Below are positions 1 to 5,867 of a stretch of DNA of 64,000 nucleotides, piece after piece (position 1 is the first letter of the stretch; the number at the start of each line of letters is the position of its first letter). Position numbers and translations under genes: made by a program. Source of the stretch: a virus; IMG/VR virus record IMGVR_UViG_3300013104_000022, positions 1 through 64,000 of that record; one strand, given 5' to 3'. The notes beneath the pieces were generated by a model. That model searched no databases and had not been told where the DNA came from. It saw only the letters and a program-made list of their open reading frames with translations.

Positions 1-171
1 CCACACAACTTTTCGAAAGTTGCACCATAAGCCTCTCGGACATATCTCCAAAACTTTGTCTAATCCTGCAATGCAACCGCTTTTACCTCAAGGGTTCCCG
101 CCTTCCTTCCAGTCACCGTGATTAGCCAGGGACAGAAGTTGGCTGGATACGTTTGCGCATTCCAAAGTACG

Positions 172-256
172 CGGAGTAGACAGGATTCGAACCTGCGCGG
201 GTGTTACCCCAACACGCTTTCCAAGCGTGCGCCATAGACCACTCGGCCACTACTCC
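172..256 (-). tRNA. tRNA-Ser (anticodon GGA)
   Basis: The acceptor stem pairs 173-179 with 250-256 and the discriminator is G. The anticodon stem is CACGC/GCGTG around loop TTGGAAA, so the anticodon is GGA. A long variable arm, as expected for serine, lies between the anticodon arm and a normal TTCGAAT T loop. It stands apart from the main tRNA block, downstream of the small gene at 562-771. Its 5' leader carries a 14-base sequence also found before the tRNA-Pro at 5438. Confidence 0.93.
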
Positions 257-346
257 AAAGGATTCCTCTGTTGATTTACTGGGGAGCCGGTTACCCGCTT
301 TACCCTTAGTTCAATTGTTACTCAGCTAACCGATCTGAGTACAAAA

Positions 347-377
347 CAGCCCCCGAGATTTTTGATCTAGGAGGCTG
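347..377 (-). other. Imperfect hairpin before tRNA-Ser
   Basis: A 13-bp stem with two mismatches pairs 347-359 with 365-377. It lies in a stretch of about 300 bases without a gene (257-561). There is no clear U run on the minus strand, so terminator function is doubtful. Apart from this hairpin and the promoter-like sequences nearby I see no gene in this stretch. Confidence 0.35.
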
Positions 378-476
378 ATAAGTTCACTTCTGATGAAGCT
401 TTCAGCCACCACTCGTACCGGAATTGGCTACTGCCGATCCGGTGCGCTTGCTTGTCTGAATGAACATCATGTAATG

Positions 477-506
477 ACCTTACAGCACCCGAGGTGCCTT
501 TGTCAA
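477..506 (-). promoter_or_regulatory. Sigma70-like promoter with dyad in spacer
   Basis: The minus strand has TTGACA at 506-501, an 18-base spacer and TAAGGT at 482-477. The spacer contains the dyad GCACC-CGA-GGTGC (485-497), which could be an operator. It would drive tRNA-Ser. A second, weaker TTGACA-N17-TACTGT pair lies at 579-551 inside the end of the preceding gene. Confidence 0.45.
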
Positions 507-561
507 GTTCTGCCTCAGATTTTTTCTTCGGCGTTCCTTGCTTGTTAGAAACAGTAGTACC

Positions 562-771
562 TCAGCCGACCTCTGTCAACTCCAAGACGAAAGAATTTGT
601 GGAGTCCCTGTCATCTACCCATACGGTAGCGAGTGGACGTAGGCGGGCCTCATACTTACGACTGTGGTTTCCACAGTACATGAGTACCGTTCCCTTGACG
701 GTGGCGGCTACGAGAGCTTGCGCTCCACAGGTGTCGCATCGGTCTTGTGCAGTGAGATTTGGTGTGGACAT
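562..771 (-). CDS. Small Cys protein (DUF7455-like)
   Basis: This 69-residue protein begins with a short tail followed by DRCDTCGAQA, then CGNHSRKYE about 20 residues later. The two Cys/His clusters look like a small zinc-binding fold. The pattern resembles small proteins common in actinobacteria and their phages (DUF7455-type), whose function is not known to me. It starts at ATG 771 with an AAGGAGG site upstream, and a copy of the CGATAGTA motif (791-798) lies 20 bases before the start. The stop is TGA. Family assignment is from pattern memory. Confidence 0.75.
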   Translation of the reverse strand: MSTPNLTAQDRCDTCGAQALVAATVKGTVLMYCGNHSRKYEARLRPLATVWVDDRDSTNSFVLELTEVG

Positions 772-790
772 GATGACCCCTCCTTCACCA

Positions 791-798
791 TACTATCG
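791..798 (-). promoter_or_regulatory. CGATAGTA motif (possible phage promoter)
   Basis: The minus strand reads GTCGATAGTATGG just before the ribosome binding site of the 69-residue protein. It is an 8-base match to the motif found before the late gene sets. It is the only copy found in the left part of the window, so its role here is less certain. Confidence 0.35.
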
Positions 799-799
799 A

Positions 800-1081
800 C
801 TATACGAGGTCGTACGTGTCAGCGAAGATGTCGGGCTTACAGGGATAGAACTCTCCCTTGACACCCTTGATGATCCAGTCGCCTACGCTGGCCTTCATGT
901 TGCCCTCCAAGGTCTCGATGGTGACCGACTCTACGTCGCCCCCGTCGTAGTCCTCAAAGGTCTCGTAAGCGTCTTGACCGTTGGTCATCCACCGCGAGAT
1001 AGCGTGCATGGTGTCCTCTGTCCCATCGAAGAACATAGCCTCGATCTCGACAGGCTTCTTCCTGAACTTCATAGCGTCCAT
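800..1081 (-). CDS. Conserved phage protein of unknown function
   Basis: A 93-residue protein starting MDAMKFRKKPVEIEA, with TLEGNMKASVGDWIIKG in the middle and EFYPCKPDIFADTY near the end. This architecture (KFRKKP start, GDWII, YPCKPDIF) is a recurrent small phage protein in many tailed phages, but I know no function for it. A second in-frame ATG four codons in (MKFRKK) may be the true start. It is packed tightly between neighbours in a small-gene operon. Confidence 0.8.
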   Translation of the reverse strand: MDAMKFRKKPVEIEAMFFDGTEDTMHAISRWMTNGQDAYETFEDYDGGDVESVTIETLEGNMKASVGDWIIKGVKGEFYPCKPDIFADTYDLV

Positions 1082-1083
1082 GA

Positions 1084-1392
1084 TTACTCCTTGTTGAAGA
1101 ATGCCGTGTGTACTTCATTACGGTACTCAGAGTCCGTAAGAAGACGAAGGAACTTCCCTAGCATTTGCTCGGGCTGTGTTCTACGGATTACTGAGTGTGG
1201 GTCTTCTACCCGAACTTCCCTCAAGTAGACCTCTCTGGGGTCTCCGGGGAGCCTGTAACGCAATTCCACGACGTATACTACGGCATCGTGTTCATTCCTG
1301 AAACTCTTGAACCCCCATACCATGTCTCTTCCTACACGGTTCTCCACCATGTCGAAGTCTCCAAGGTGAAGTTCTTCTAGCGTGTCTGTCAT
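1084..1392 (-). CDS. Hypothetical protein, 102 aa
   Basis: An acidic-to-neutral soluble protein with no recognisable motif. It begins MTDTLEELHLGDF and has alternating charged strands typical of a small alpha/beta fold. It sits 9 bases downstream of the metallophosphoesterase gene and 2 bases before the next gene, so it is clearly part of that operon. It has no membrane segment and no Cys cluster. Confidence 0.75.
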   Translation of the reverse strand: MTDTLEELHLGDFDMVENRVGRDMVWGFKSFRNEHDAVVYVVELRYRLPGDPREVYLREVRVEDPHSVIRRTQPEQMLGKFLRLLTDSEYRNEVHTAFFNKE

Positions 1393-1401
1393 GAGTATTC
1401 C

Positions 1402-2583
1402 TTACAGAACATTCAAGCTTTGAAGATCAAAGCCTTCTTCGGTGATGTCGAACACCAAGAGGCCGGGATCACTGTCGTCGCCCGTGCGGTTGCGGTACCA
1501 ATCCGACCCGTTGTCCAGGGTAGGAGCTTGCACAAACCACTTGGTGCGCTTCGTGTAGGGGTTTCGCCCTGTCGGATACAGGTGGAGGTGGTGGTAGTGC
1601 CCCGCCAAAAGGATGTCAGCGGCCCCCACAGGCTGTCCGCCATGTTGCATACCGCTCCACCACTTGACCGCTCCACCGGGCATGTACTGGTTACCGTGGA
1701 CGACTCCGAGCACGGTACCGTTCACGTCCAGCGTGACGGCCTCCTCGAAGAAGCCAGGGAAGTGCCACGTAACGTCCCACCCGGCCTCCTGAGCGATCTT
1801 CTCCACCTGCTTGTGTACAAGTAGGCCTAGATCGTCTCCGGGGTGCCCTAGCTGTTGCTTACCGTTTCTCCACTGCGTGTGGTTGGACGGCACGCACAGC
1901 ACATCGACATGACCGAAAGGCATCATGACTTTGAGAAAGTTCACCAATTCAGTAGACGCCATGTCCATCTGCTGATGAAGAGAGAGGTCGTTCGTGAAGG
2001 ATGGGTTACCCCCCGACTCGAAGCCCTCGAAGATGTCACCGACCTCAGCGAGGATCATGCGCTCGGGAGGATTCTGTAGAAGACGGTACTGAAGCTTGGC
2101 ACGCTTTTCCTTCAAGCGTTCGATAAGCTCCGGTGTTCCTCCACGGGAAGCCTTCTTACCGATCTGTGCGTCTGCGAATGCGACGACAGCCACACGGTCA
2201 GCGTCTCTCGGTCCCTCGTAGGGAGGAAGAGGCGCTTGCTGAGAGGCCTGATACATCGACGGGAGGTCAAGGTTGAACTCGCGCGTGCGAACCTTGAAGA
2301 AGTAAGAAACAAGATTCGGGCGTTCGCCGTCCGTAATCTCGTTCCCCTCCTCGTCCTTAGGCCAGGGCTGTTCCTTGTACCAAGCGTTGACGGTTCCATC
2401 GATCTCGACCGTCTCGGGGTTCCACCCGAAGCGCTCAAGCAGTGATGAGAACTCTTCCACAGGCTCAATGAAGCCGGTGACCATTTCGCCTTCACCCGTT
2501 GCGGGGTTCCAGTTCTTGCGTTTCTGCCACTCCTTGGGAGCGGCGGGGCGAGTCAGATTGTTCAAAGAGTCACTTAGAGACAT
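1402..2583 (-). CDS. Metallophosphoesterase-like protein
   Basis: This 393-residue protein carries the metal-binding signatures of calcineurin-like phosphoesterases in order: ADAQIG (about 137-142), GDIFEGF (182-188), PSNHTQW (232-238), VVHGN (296-300) and GHYHH (330-334). The first motif is ADxQ rather than DxH, so one metal ligand may be altered. The family includes nucleases and phosphodiesterases, and the neighbourhood suggests a nucleic acid role. I chose ATG 2583 because CTGGAAGAACA lies just upstream. The longer reading to 2658 has an odd N-terminus and would overlap the previous gene by 89 bases; the chosen start overlaps by 14. Confidence 0.8.
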   Translation of the reverse strand: MSLSDSLNNLTRPAAPKEWQKRKNWNPATGEGEMVTGFIEPVEEFSSLLERFGWNPETVEIDGTVNAWYKEQPWPKDEEGNEITDGERPNLVSYFFKVRTREFNLDLPSMYQASQQAPLPPYEGPRDADRVAVVAFADAQIGKKASRGGTPELIERLKEKRAKLQYRLLQNPPERMILAEVGDIFEGFESGGNPSFTNDLSLHQQMDMASTELVNFLKVMMPFGHVDVLCVPSNHTQWRNGKQQLGHPGDDLGLLVHKQVEKIAQEAGWDVTWHFPGFFEEAVTLDVNGTVLGVVHGNQYMPGGAVKWWSGMQHGGQPVGAADILLAGHYHHLHLYPTGRNPYTKRTKWFVQAPTLDNGSDWYRNRTGDDSDPGLLVFDITEEGFDLQSLNVL

Positions 2584-2818
2584 TGTTCTTCCAGAGTTCG
2601 GCCCGGTACATTCTGAGGGCTTCCTTACCGAAAGGTGCCCCCTCTTCCTTGAGTGCACGCAGTAGGGAAAGGGTGGAAACTTCCTCAGCGGTCATAGCCA
2701 TGTATCGAAGGGCAAGCTCTCGCTCTTCTTGTGGCAGAGTGTCTAGCCACCGCTGGACGACATTGGGCTTCTTACTGGTTACTTCCAGCAGAGTTGGTAG
2801 CGTGTCCTTGAGAGACAT
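2570..2818 (-). CDS. Small helical protein, possible HTH
   Basis: An 82-residue, mostly helical protein (VVQRWLDTLPQEER and EVSTLSLLRALKEEG segments). The second half could form a helix-turn-helix and the protein has no other hallmark. It is the first gene of the operon containing the metallophosphoesterase and overlaps it by 14 bases. Translational coupling and joint function are plausible but unproven. Confidence 0.7.
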   Translation of the reverse strand: MSLKDTLPTLLEVTSKKPNVVQRWLDTLPQEERELALRYMAMTAEEVSTLSLLRALKEEGAPFGKEALRMYRAELWKNNVSK

Positions 2819-2855
2819 GTGTTGCTCCTAGAGTGTCAGTTGAACCTACCGCTCT

Positions 2856-2861
2856 AGTATA
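2856..2861 (-). promoter_or_regulatory. Possible -10 element before 2570-2818 operon
   Basis: The minus strand has TATACT with a second TATAGT just upstream, about 38 bases before the start codon at 2818. No good -35 hexamer is visible at normal spacing. It is offered only because this gene follows a terminator and needs its own promoter. Confidence 0.3.
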
Positions 2862-2899
2862 CACTATATGGCCGAAAGTGTTGCCGAATTTATGGCAGA

Positions 2900-3013
2900 T
2901 CACGGCGGGTTTTTCATCATGAGCCAGCTTACCAGTAGCCAGAAGTACCGGAATCTAAACCACATGATGCCTAGGCCCACCGTTAGGCCTAGGAAGAAGT
3001 TCAGTGTTTTCAT
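2900..3013 (-). CDS. Possible 37-aa membrane peptide
   Basis: An open frame from ATG 3013 to TGA 2900 encodes 37 residues, begins MKTLNFFLGLTVGLGIMW and continues with a second hydrophobic stretch (FWLLVSWLM). One or two short membrane helices are likely. There is no strong ribosome binding site; the only weak candidate is GTATGAG. It sits between the tRNA-block terminator and the next operon. Whether it is expressed is unclear. Confidence 0.4.
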   Translation of the reverse strand: MKTLNFFLGLTVGLGIMWFRFRYFWLLVSWLMMKNPP

Positions 3014-3029
3014 ATGCTCATACTACAGC

Positions 3030-3063
3030 AAAAAGGCCCGGTAGGGGTTACCTACCGGGCCTT
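3030..3063 (-). terminator. Rho-independent terminator of the tRNA block
   Basis: A perfect 13-bp stem (3033-3045 with 3051-3063) around a 5-base loop is followed on the minus strand by five T residues. It lies directly after the last tRNA of the block (Leu GAG). This is the clearest terminator in the left half of the window. Confidence 0.92.
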
Positions 3064-3068
3064 ATACG

Positions 3069-3151
3069 TGCACTAGAGGGGAGTCGAACCCCCACGCCCT
3101 CTCGGACACATCGACCTCAACGATGCGCGTCTACCATTCCGCCACAAGTGC
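3069..3151 (-). tRNA. tRNA-Leu (anticodon GAG)
   Basis: The acceptor stem has one T-T mismatch and the discriminator is A. The anticodon stem CATCG/CGATG holds loop TTGAGGT, giving GAG. A long variable arm fits leucine. It is the last tRNA before the terminator. Confidence 0.92.
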
Positions 3152-3174
3152 ATATCTACAGAGGAATCTTGTTG

Positions 3175-3255
3175 TAGCTCTGACGGGAGTCGAACCCGCA
3201 TGTCTTTCGACGGTTCATTTTGAGTGAACTGCGTATACCATTCCGCCACAAAGCC
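3175..3255 (-). tRNA. tRNA-Leu (anticodon CAA)
   Basis: The anticodon stem GTTCA/TGAAC holds loop CTCAAAA, giving CAA for UUG codons. It has a long variable arm, discriminator A, and an acceptor stem closed by G-T at the end. Confidence 0.9.
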
Positions 3256-3265
3256 AAAAACAGAG

Positions 3266-3347
3266 AAACGACGACGGGACTCGAACCCGCAAGCTTTCGA
3301 CAGCGGCCCCTACTCAGGGCTGTGTATGCCAATTCCACCACATCGTT
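3266..3347 (-). tRNA. Leu-like tRNA with abnormal anticodon loop
   Basis: The acceptor stem AACGATG/CGTCGTT, the D arm with GTG/CAC, the long variable arm and the TTCGAGT T loop are all leucine-like. The anticodon arm is not: GCCC/GGGC closes the 7-base loop TGAGTAG, so position 33 is G rather than T and the triplet would be AGT. A GAG or TAG triplet is present only if the loop is misaligned. The discriminator is U instead of A. It may be a decayed tRNA or one with special structure. Confidence 0.6.
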
Positions 3348-3354
3348 ACTCAAG

Positions 3355-3435
3355 TAGCCCTCACGAGACTCGAACTCGCACGCCTTGCGGCACTAGTTCC
3401 TAAGACTAGCGTGTATACCATTCCACCAAAGGGCC
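3355..3435 (-). tRNA. tRNA-Leu (anticodon UAG)
   Basis: The anticodon stem CTAGT/ACTAG holds loop CTTAGGA, giving TAG for CUA codons. The acceptor GGCCCTT pairs with GAGGGCT, the discriminator is A and the variable arm is long. It is one of four leucine-type tRNAs in a row. Confidence 0.92.
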
Positions 3436-3525
3436 ATATGTGGACGTTTGTTAGGTGACCCACCCCGGAGGGCTGGTTTGCGAAGGCTCGCTATTACCTA
3501 ACACGTTTCGTGCCTCGTGCCTGTG

Positions 3526-3598
3526 TGGTTCCGAGGGGCATCGATCCCCTGACCTCAAGTTCTTCAAACTAGCGCTCTACCAACTGAGCTACAGAACC
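3526..3598 (-). tRNA. tRNA-Phe (anticodon GAA)
   Basis: The acceptor GGTTCTG pairs with CGGAACC and the discriminator is A. The D arm is the standard TAGCTCAGTTGGTAGAGC. The anticodon loop TTGAAGA gives GAA. The anticodon stem has one T-T mismatch, and the T loop is TCGAT rather than TCGAA. Confidence 0.9.
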
Positions 3599-3639
3599 GG
3601 ACGACGACGGTTTTTGAATAGAACCGTCTTAACTATTTG

Positions 3640-3720
3640 TGCCACAGGTGAGATTCGAACTCACGAAGCCGAAGCGTCTGATTTACAGTCAGATGGGGTT
3701 GTCCACTTCCCTACTGTGAC
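3640..3720 (-). tRNA. tRNA-Tyr (anticodon GUA)
   Basis: The anticodon stem TCTGA/TCAGA holds loop CTGTAAA, giving GTA. The variable arm is long, as usual for bacterial tyrosine tRNA. The acceptor GTCACAG pairs with CTGTGGC and the discriminator is A. A short hairpin with a GACGGTT/AACCGTC stem lies in the spacer before tRNA-Phe. Confidence 0.92.
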
Positions 3721-3764
3721 ATGGGAGCCGCTTTAGCTTAAGCTAGGTGTTACTCATACCCTTG

Positions 3765-3837
3765 TACTCCCAGCGGGATTCGAACCCGCGCTACTGGCGT
3801 GAAAGGCCAGCGACCTAGGCCGCTAATCGATGAGAGC
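3765..3837 (-). tRNA. tRNA-Glu (anticodon UUC)
   Basis: The anticodon stem CTGGC/GCCAG holds loop CTTTCAC, giving TTC. The 5' half reads GCTCTCATCGATTAGCGG, close to bacterial glutamate tRNAs. The discriminator is A. Confidence 0.92.
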
Positions 3838-3842
3838 ATATT

Positions 3843-3904
3843 GACTTCTCTAATGAGGATTCAGGATCACGCGGTTTTGCGCCGCGCCCTGCAAGAGAGA
3901 AGTC
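3843..3904 (-). ncRNA. Rod-like hairpin RNA between two tRNA-Glu genes
   Basis: A perfect 9-bp outer stem (3843-3851 with 3896-3904) encloses a 4-bp CAGG/CCTG step and a 5-bp CGCGG/CCGCG step. The apical loop is CGCAAAA, seven bases. On the minus strand the 3' end is followed by A, like a discriminator, but no T arm or D arm can be drawn. It may be a processed spacer RNA, a decayed tRNA or a small structured RNA. The rest of the spacer (3905-4010) shows only a short GTGGC/GCCAC hairpin. Confidence 0.35.
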
Positions 3905-4010
3905 GCAATACGTTTAGGCCCATCCCTAGGCCAACAGTGCGTCTCTGTAGTGCTTCGCTGTCCGATCAGCCCCGTATTGGAACTGGTGGCGATTGGAGCC
4001 ACAGCACTTG

Positions 4011-4086
4011 TGATCCCTACGGGATTTGAACCCGTGTCCTTCTCCGTGAGAGGGAGACGTCCTAGACCTGCCTAGACCAAGAGACC
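4011..4086 (-). tRNA. tRNA-Glu (anticodon CUC)
   Basis: The anticodon stem TCTCC/GGAGA holds loop CTCTCAC, giving CTC. The acceptor GGTCTCT pairs with AGGGATC (one G-T) and the discriminator is A. The T loop is TTCAAAT. Together with the UUC isoacceptor it covers both glutamate codons. Confidence 0.88.
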
Positions 4087-4414
4087 ATATGGGAGAAGGT
4101 TGATCGACCTTCTCCCGAAGGAGGGGGCTGAGAATACACCCTTTACTTAGCAAGCTCTTGCCGGATTATGGTTTCCCGACTTTTCCACCGTATCCCTACG
4201 GTACTTGCCACGCCTGGTTGATTAGGTCAACCACTTCCTTGAGCTATGAACTACTCCACTACTTTCGCTTCGCGCACGAGCCGCTAAACCCTTACGTTGC
4301 ACTACTTGTACATGAACCCAGTAACACCTTGCGAGTGCTTCCGAGTCTCAGTTCCCTGAGGGGCTGAGAATTAAGACGCTTTCGTCCATAACTGGAACAG
4401 GCTTTCGCTTGTTT
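4087..4414 (-). other. Gene-free spacer with hairpins
   Basis: No canonical tRNA or coding frame is evident. It contains a 10-bp hairpin (4091-4116, GGGAGAAGGT stem), a 7-bp hairpin (4215-4233, TGGTTGA/TCAACCA) and a TCTCAG/CTGAGA hairpin (4346-4370). A GGGGCTGAGAAT sequence occurs twice, near 4125 and 4360. The hairpins are not followed by U runs. They may guide processing of the polycistronic tRNA transcript. Confidence 0.4.
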
Positions 4415-4487
4415 TCTAGCATAGAGGGCTTGAACCTCTAACACTTCGATTTGAATTCGAATACTCTACCAATTGAGTTAATGTTAG
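4415..4487 (-). tRNA. tRNA with UCA anticodon (putative UGA suppressor)
   Basis: The cloverleaf is near complete. Acceptor CTAACAT/ATGCTAG has one A-C mismatch, the D stem is ACTC/GAGT, the anticodon stem TTCGA/TCGAA holds loop ATTCAAA, the T stem is AGAGG/CCTCT, and the discriminator is A. Position 33 is T and positions 34-36 read TCA, which decodes UGA. A separate tRNA-Trp (CCA) exists at 6392, so this is not the phage's ordinary tryptophan tRNA. The length (73) and short variable arm argue against selenocysteine tRNA. The amino acid it carries is unknown. Confidence 0.75.
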
Positions 4488-4958
4488 GTATGACTAAGGA
4501 TGTGCTGTTCCATGTAGCTCCAAATGCTTTTGACATTCAGAATACTACACACCCTCAACGCTTTTGCTGACGAGCTACTTGCGTCTCGACTCTGTTATAC
4601 GAATCCGCCGATCCGTAACCCACTTTGTCGTGGTAAATGCCCTTGCTTGTCAGGCTCAGACTACTTACCTTCCTTGTAGACGCTCCACTTATCATGATCC
4701 TTTTCCAGACGGTACGTTACCGCTGGCTCCCTTCTGCCAGTTGGCCCTCAGGGAGGTCAGGTGACTCGCGAAGTGGTGGCCGCTCCCGACCACTCAACTA
4801 CTCGGATTGCATAGAGTACCTATTGCTAGGCGACAGTTTGTCACACTGCCTTTCGCACCCTCACGGGTGTTTATCCGCTATACCGGTTTGAAGTTGTTGC
4901 TTACAGCTTAGTCACACGAAGTGACGGCTGTCAAGTCCTAAGAATAAGAACTTGTTTG
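4488..4958 (-). other. Gene-free spacer, 470 bases
   Basis: No canonical tRNA or convincing coding frame is seen on either strand. It contains a 7-bp inverted repeat GTAGCTC/GAGCTAC (4514-4520, 4572-4578), a CTGGC/GCCAG hairpin near 4722-4739, a CACCC/GGGTG hairpin near 4856-4869 and the promoter-dyad at 4903-4934. Such a long empty stretch is unusual in this otherwise packed window. It could hold decayed tRNAs. Confidence 0.4.
4905..4934 (-). promoter_or_regulatory. Sigma70-like promoter with nested dyads
   Basis: The minus strand has TTGACA at 4934-4929, an 18-base spacer and TAAGCT at 4910-4905. The spacer holds GTCAC-TTCGT-GTGAC, and an outer ACAGC/GCTGT pair overlaps both hexamers. It would start transcription inside the tRNA block towards the UCA tRNA. 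The same TAAGCT -10 is seen at 8328. Confidence 0.4.
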
Positions 4959-5032
4959 CGCTTCCAACGGGACTCGAACCCGCGGCCTCTGGCTTGACAA
5001 GCCAGCGCTCTACTCTTCTGAGCTATGAAAGC
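4959..5032 (-). tRNA. tRNA-Asp (anticodon GUC)
   Basis: The anticodon stem CTGGC/GCCAG holds loop TTGTCAA, giving GTC. The acceptor GCTTTCA pairs with TGGAAGC and the discriminator is G, as expected for aspartate. Confidence 0.93.
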
Positions 5033-5101
5033 ATGGGACGACTCGGCTCCCAGGCTGGGCTACCTTTTTCCAATGTGCCGCCGTCACAACACATCCTCTG
5101 G

Positions 5102-5177
5102 GGTGATTGACGGGATTCGAACCCGCGAACACTTGATCCACAATCAAGGACAATAGACCATCTCTGTCACAACCACC
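5102..5177 (-). tRNA. tRNA-His (anticodon GUG)
   Basis: The anticodon stem CTTGA/TCAAG holds loop TTGTGGA, giving GTG. The extra G at position -1 faces C73, the hallmark of histidine tRNA. The rest of the cloverleaf is regular. Confidence 0.94.
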
Positions 5178-5437
5178 ATAAACTCGCGGGAAGGTCGGTT
5201 ATTCCTTTTCTTCCTAACACCCTATAGGGGTGCCGTGCGAACCTCTACACTACCGCTAGTTTGTGTGTACAAGCTCCTACCCACCTGGCACATGTACTTT
5301 AGGCACGAAACTGCCCACTCTCCGCAACCAACAGCGCTCGCACTCCGTGCAAGATGTTGGAAGTAAACAGGATGGTATTTTTCTTAAACTACCGCAAAAC
5401 AGGTTTGCGGGGGGACATATCCCCAACTCCAACCTCG
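5178..5437 (-). other. Gene-free spacer, 260 bases
   Basis: No tRNA or convincing coding frame is recognised. Two adjacent hairpins lie near its right end: CCGCAAA/TTTGCGG (5391-5409) and GGGG/CCCC (5410-5424). There is no U run on the minus strand. A CCCTATAGGG palindrome lies near 5220. Confidence 0.4.
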
Positions 5438-5511
5438 TCCGGATAGTCAGATTCGAACTGACGTTCTCACGCTCCCAAGGCGCGCGGATTACCAAGCTTT
5501 CCCATATCCGG
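5438..5511 (-). tRNA. tRNA-Pro (anticodon UGG)
   Basis: The acceptor CCGGATA pairs perfectly with TATCCGG and the discriminator is A. The anticodon stem CGCGC/GCGTG (one G-T) holds loop CTTGGGA, giving TGG. Its 5' leader shares a 14-base sequence with the leader of tRNA-Ser. Confidence 0.93.
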
Positions 5512-5680
5512 TTAAGATTCCTCTGTTGAATTTCATGTTACTGCTATTGCGATCCCCGTAGAGATGCAGAAAGCCCCTGACTTCGATGTAGATCGGTCAA
5601 GGGCTGAGGCTTTTTAGAGCGCACTTGACCGCTAGCTGGGGAAATCCAGTTCGTGATACAAGAAAGCGTTCATGTCTACG
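5512..5680 (-). other. Leader of the tRNA-Pro segment with long hairpin
   Basis: This non-coding leader lies between the promoter at 5681 and tRNA-Pro. It contains a 10-bp stem with one mismatch (AGCCCCTGAC pairing with GTCAAGGGCT, about 5573-5606). No gene is evident. Confidence 0.4.
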
Positions 5681-5710
5681 ACTATACCTTACTGACCTAC
5701 AAAGTGTCAA
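5681..5710 (-). promoter_or_regulatory. Strong sigma70-like promoter for tRNA block
   Basis: The minus strand has consensus TTGACA at 5710-5705, an 18-base spacer and TATAGT at 5686-5681. It faces tRNA-Pro and the tRNAs beyond. No repressor dyad is visible in the spacer. Confidence 0.65.
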
Positions 5711-5839
5711 GCCGGAAGCTCAACTTTTTTTTTGCCTGAGTTTCCACCTTCACGCTTGCACTCGGTTTCGTGCTCTCAGGACTTCTTGCAAGATCGCCGG
5801 GGCTGTGCAGTTGGCGTTGCCCGTTTGTCTTGCTTACAT

Positions 5840-5867
5840 CTTATACACACTGTAGAAGCTGTGTCAA
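5840..5867 (-). promoter_or_regulatory. Sigma70-like promoter after HNH gene
   Basis: The minus strand has TTGACA at 5867-5862, a 16-base spacer and TATAAG at 5845-5840. It overlaps the stop codon region of the HNH gene and points towards the tRNA block, so it forms a tandem pair with the promoter at 5681. Confidence 0.55.

Noticed and set aside
494-1228. Long plus-strand frame of 244 codons
   Set aside because: It is the antisense of three well-supported minus-strand genes; no ribosome site and no family pattern.
3449-3502. Possible mini-tRNA with 7-bp GTTAGGT/ACCTAAC stem
   Set aside because: No T arm or anticodon arm; one or two such 7-bp pairs are expected by chance in this much spacer.
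4513-4578. Possible tRNA-like element with GTAGCTC/GAGCTAC stem
   Set aside because: The inner sequence cannot be folded into D, anticodon or T arms; chance pairing is likely.
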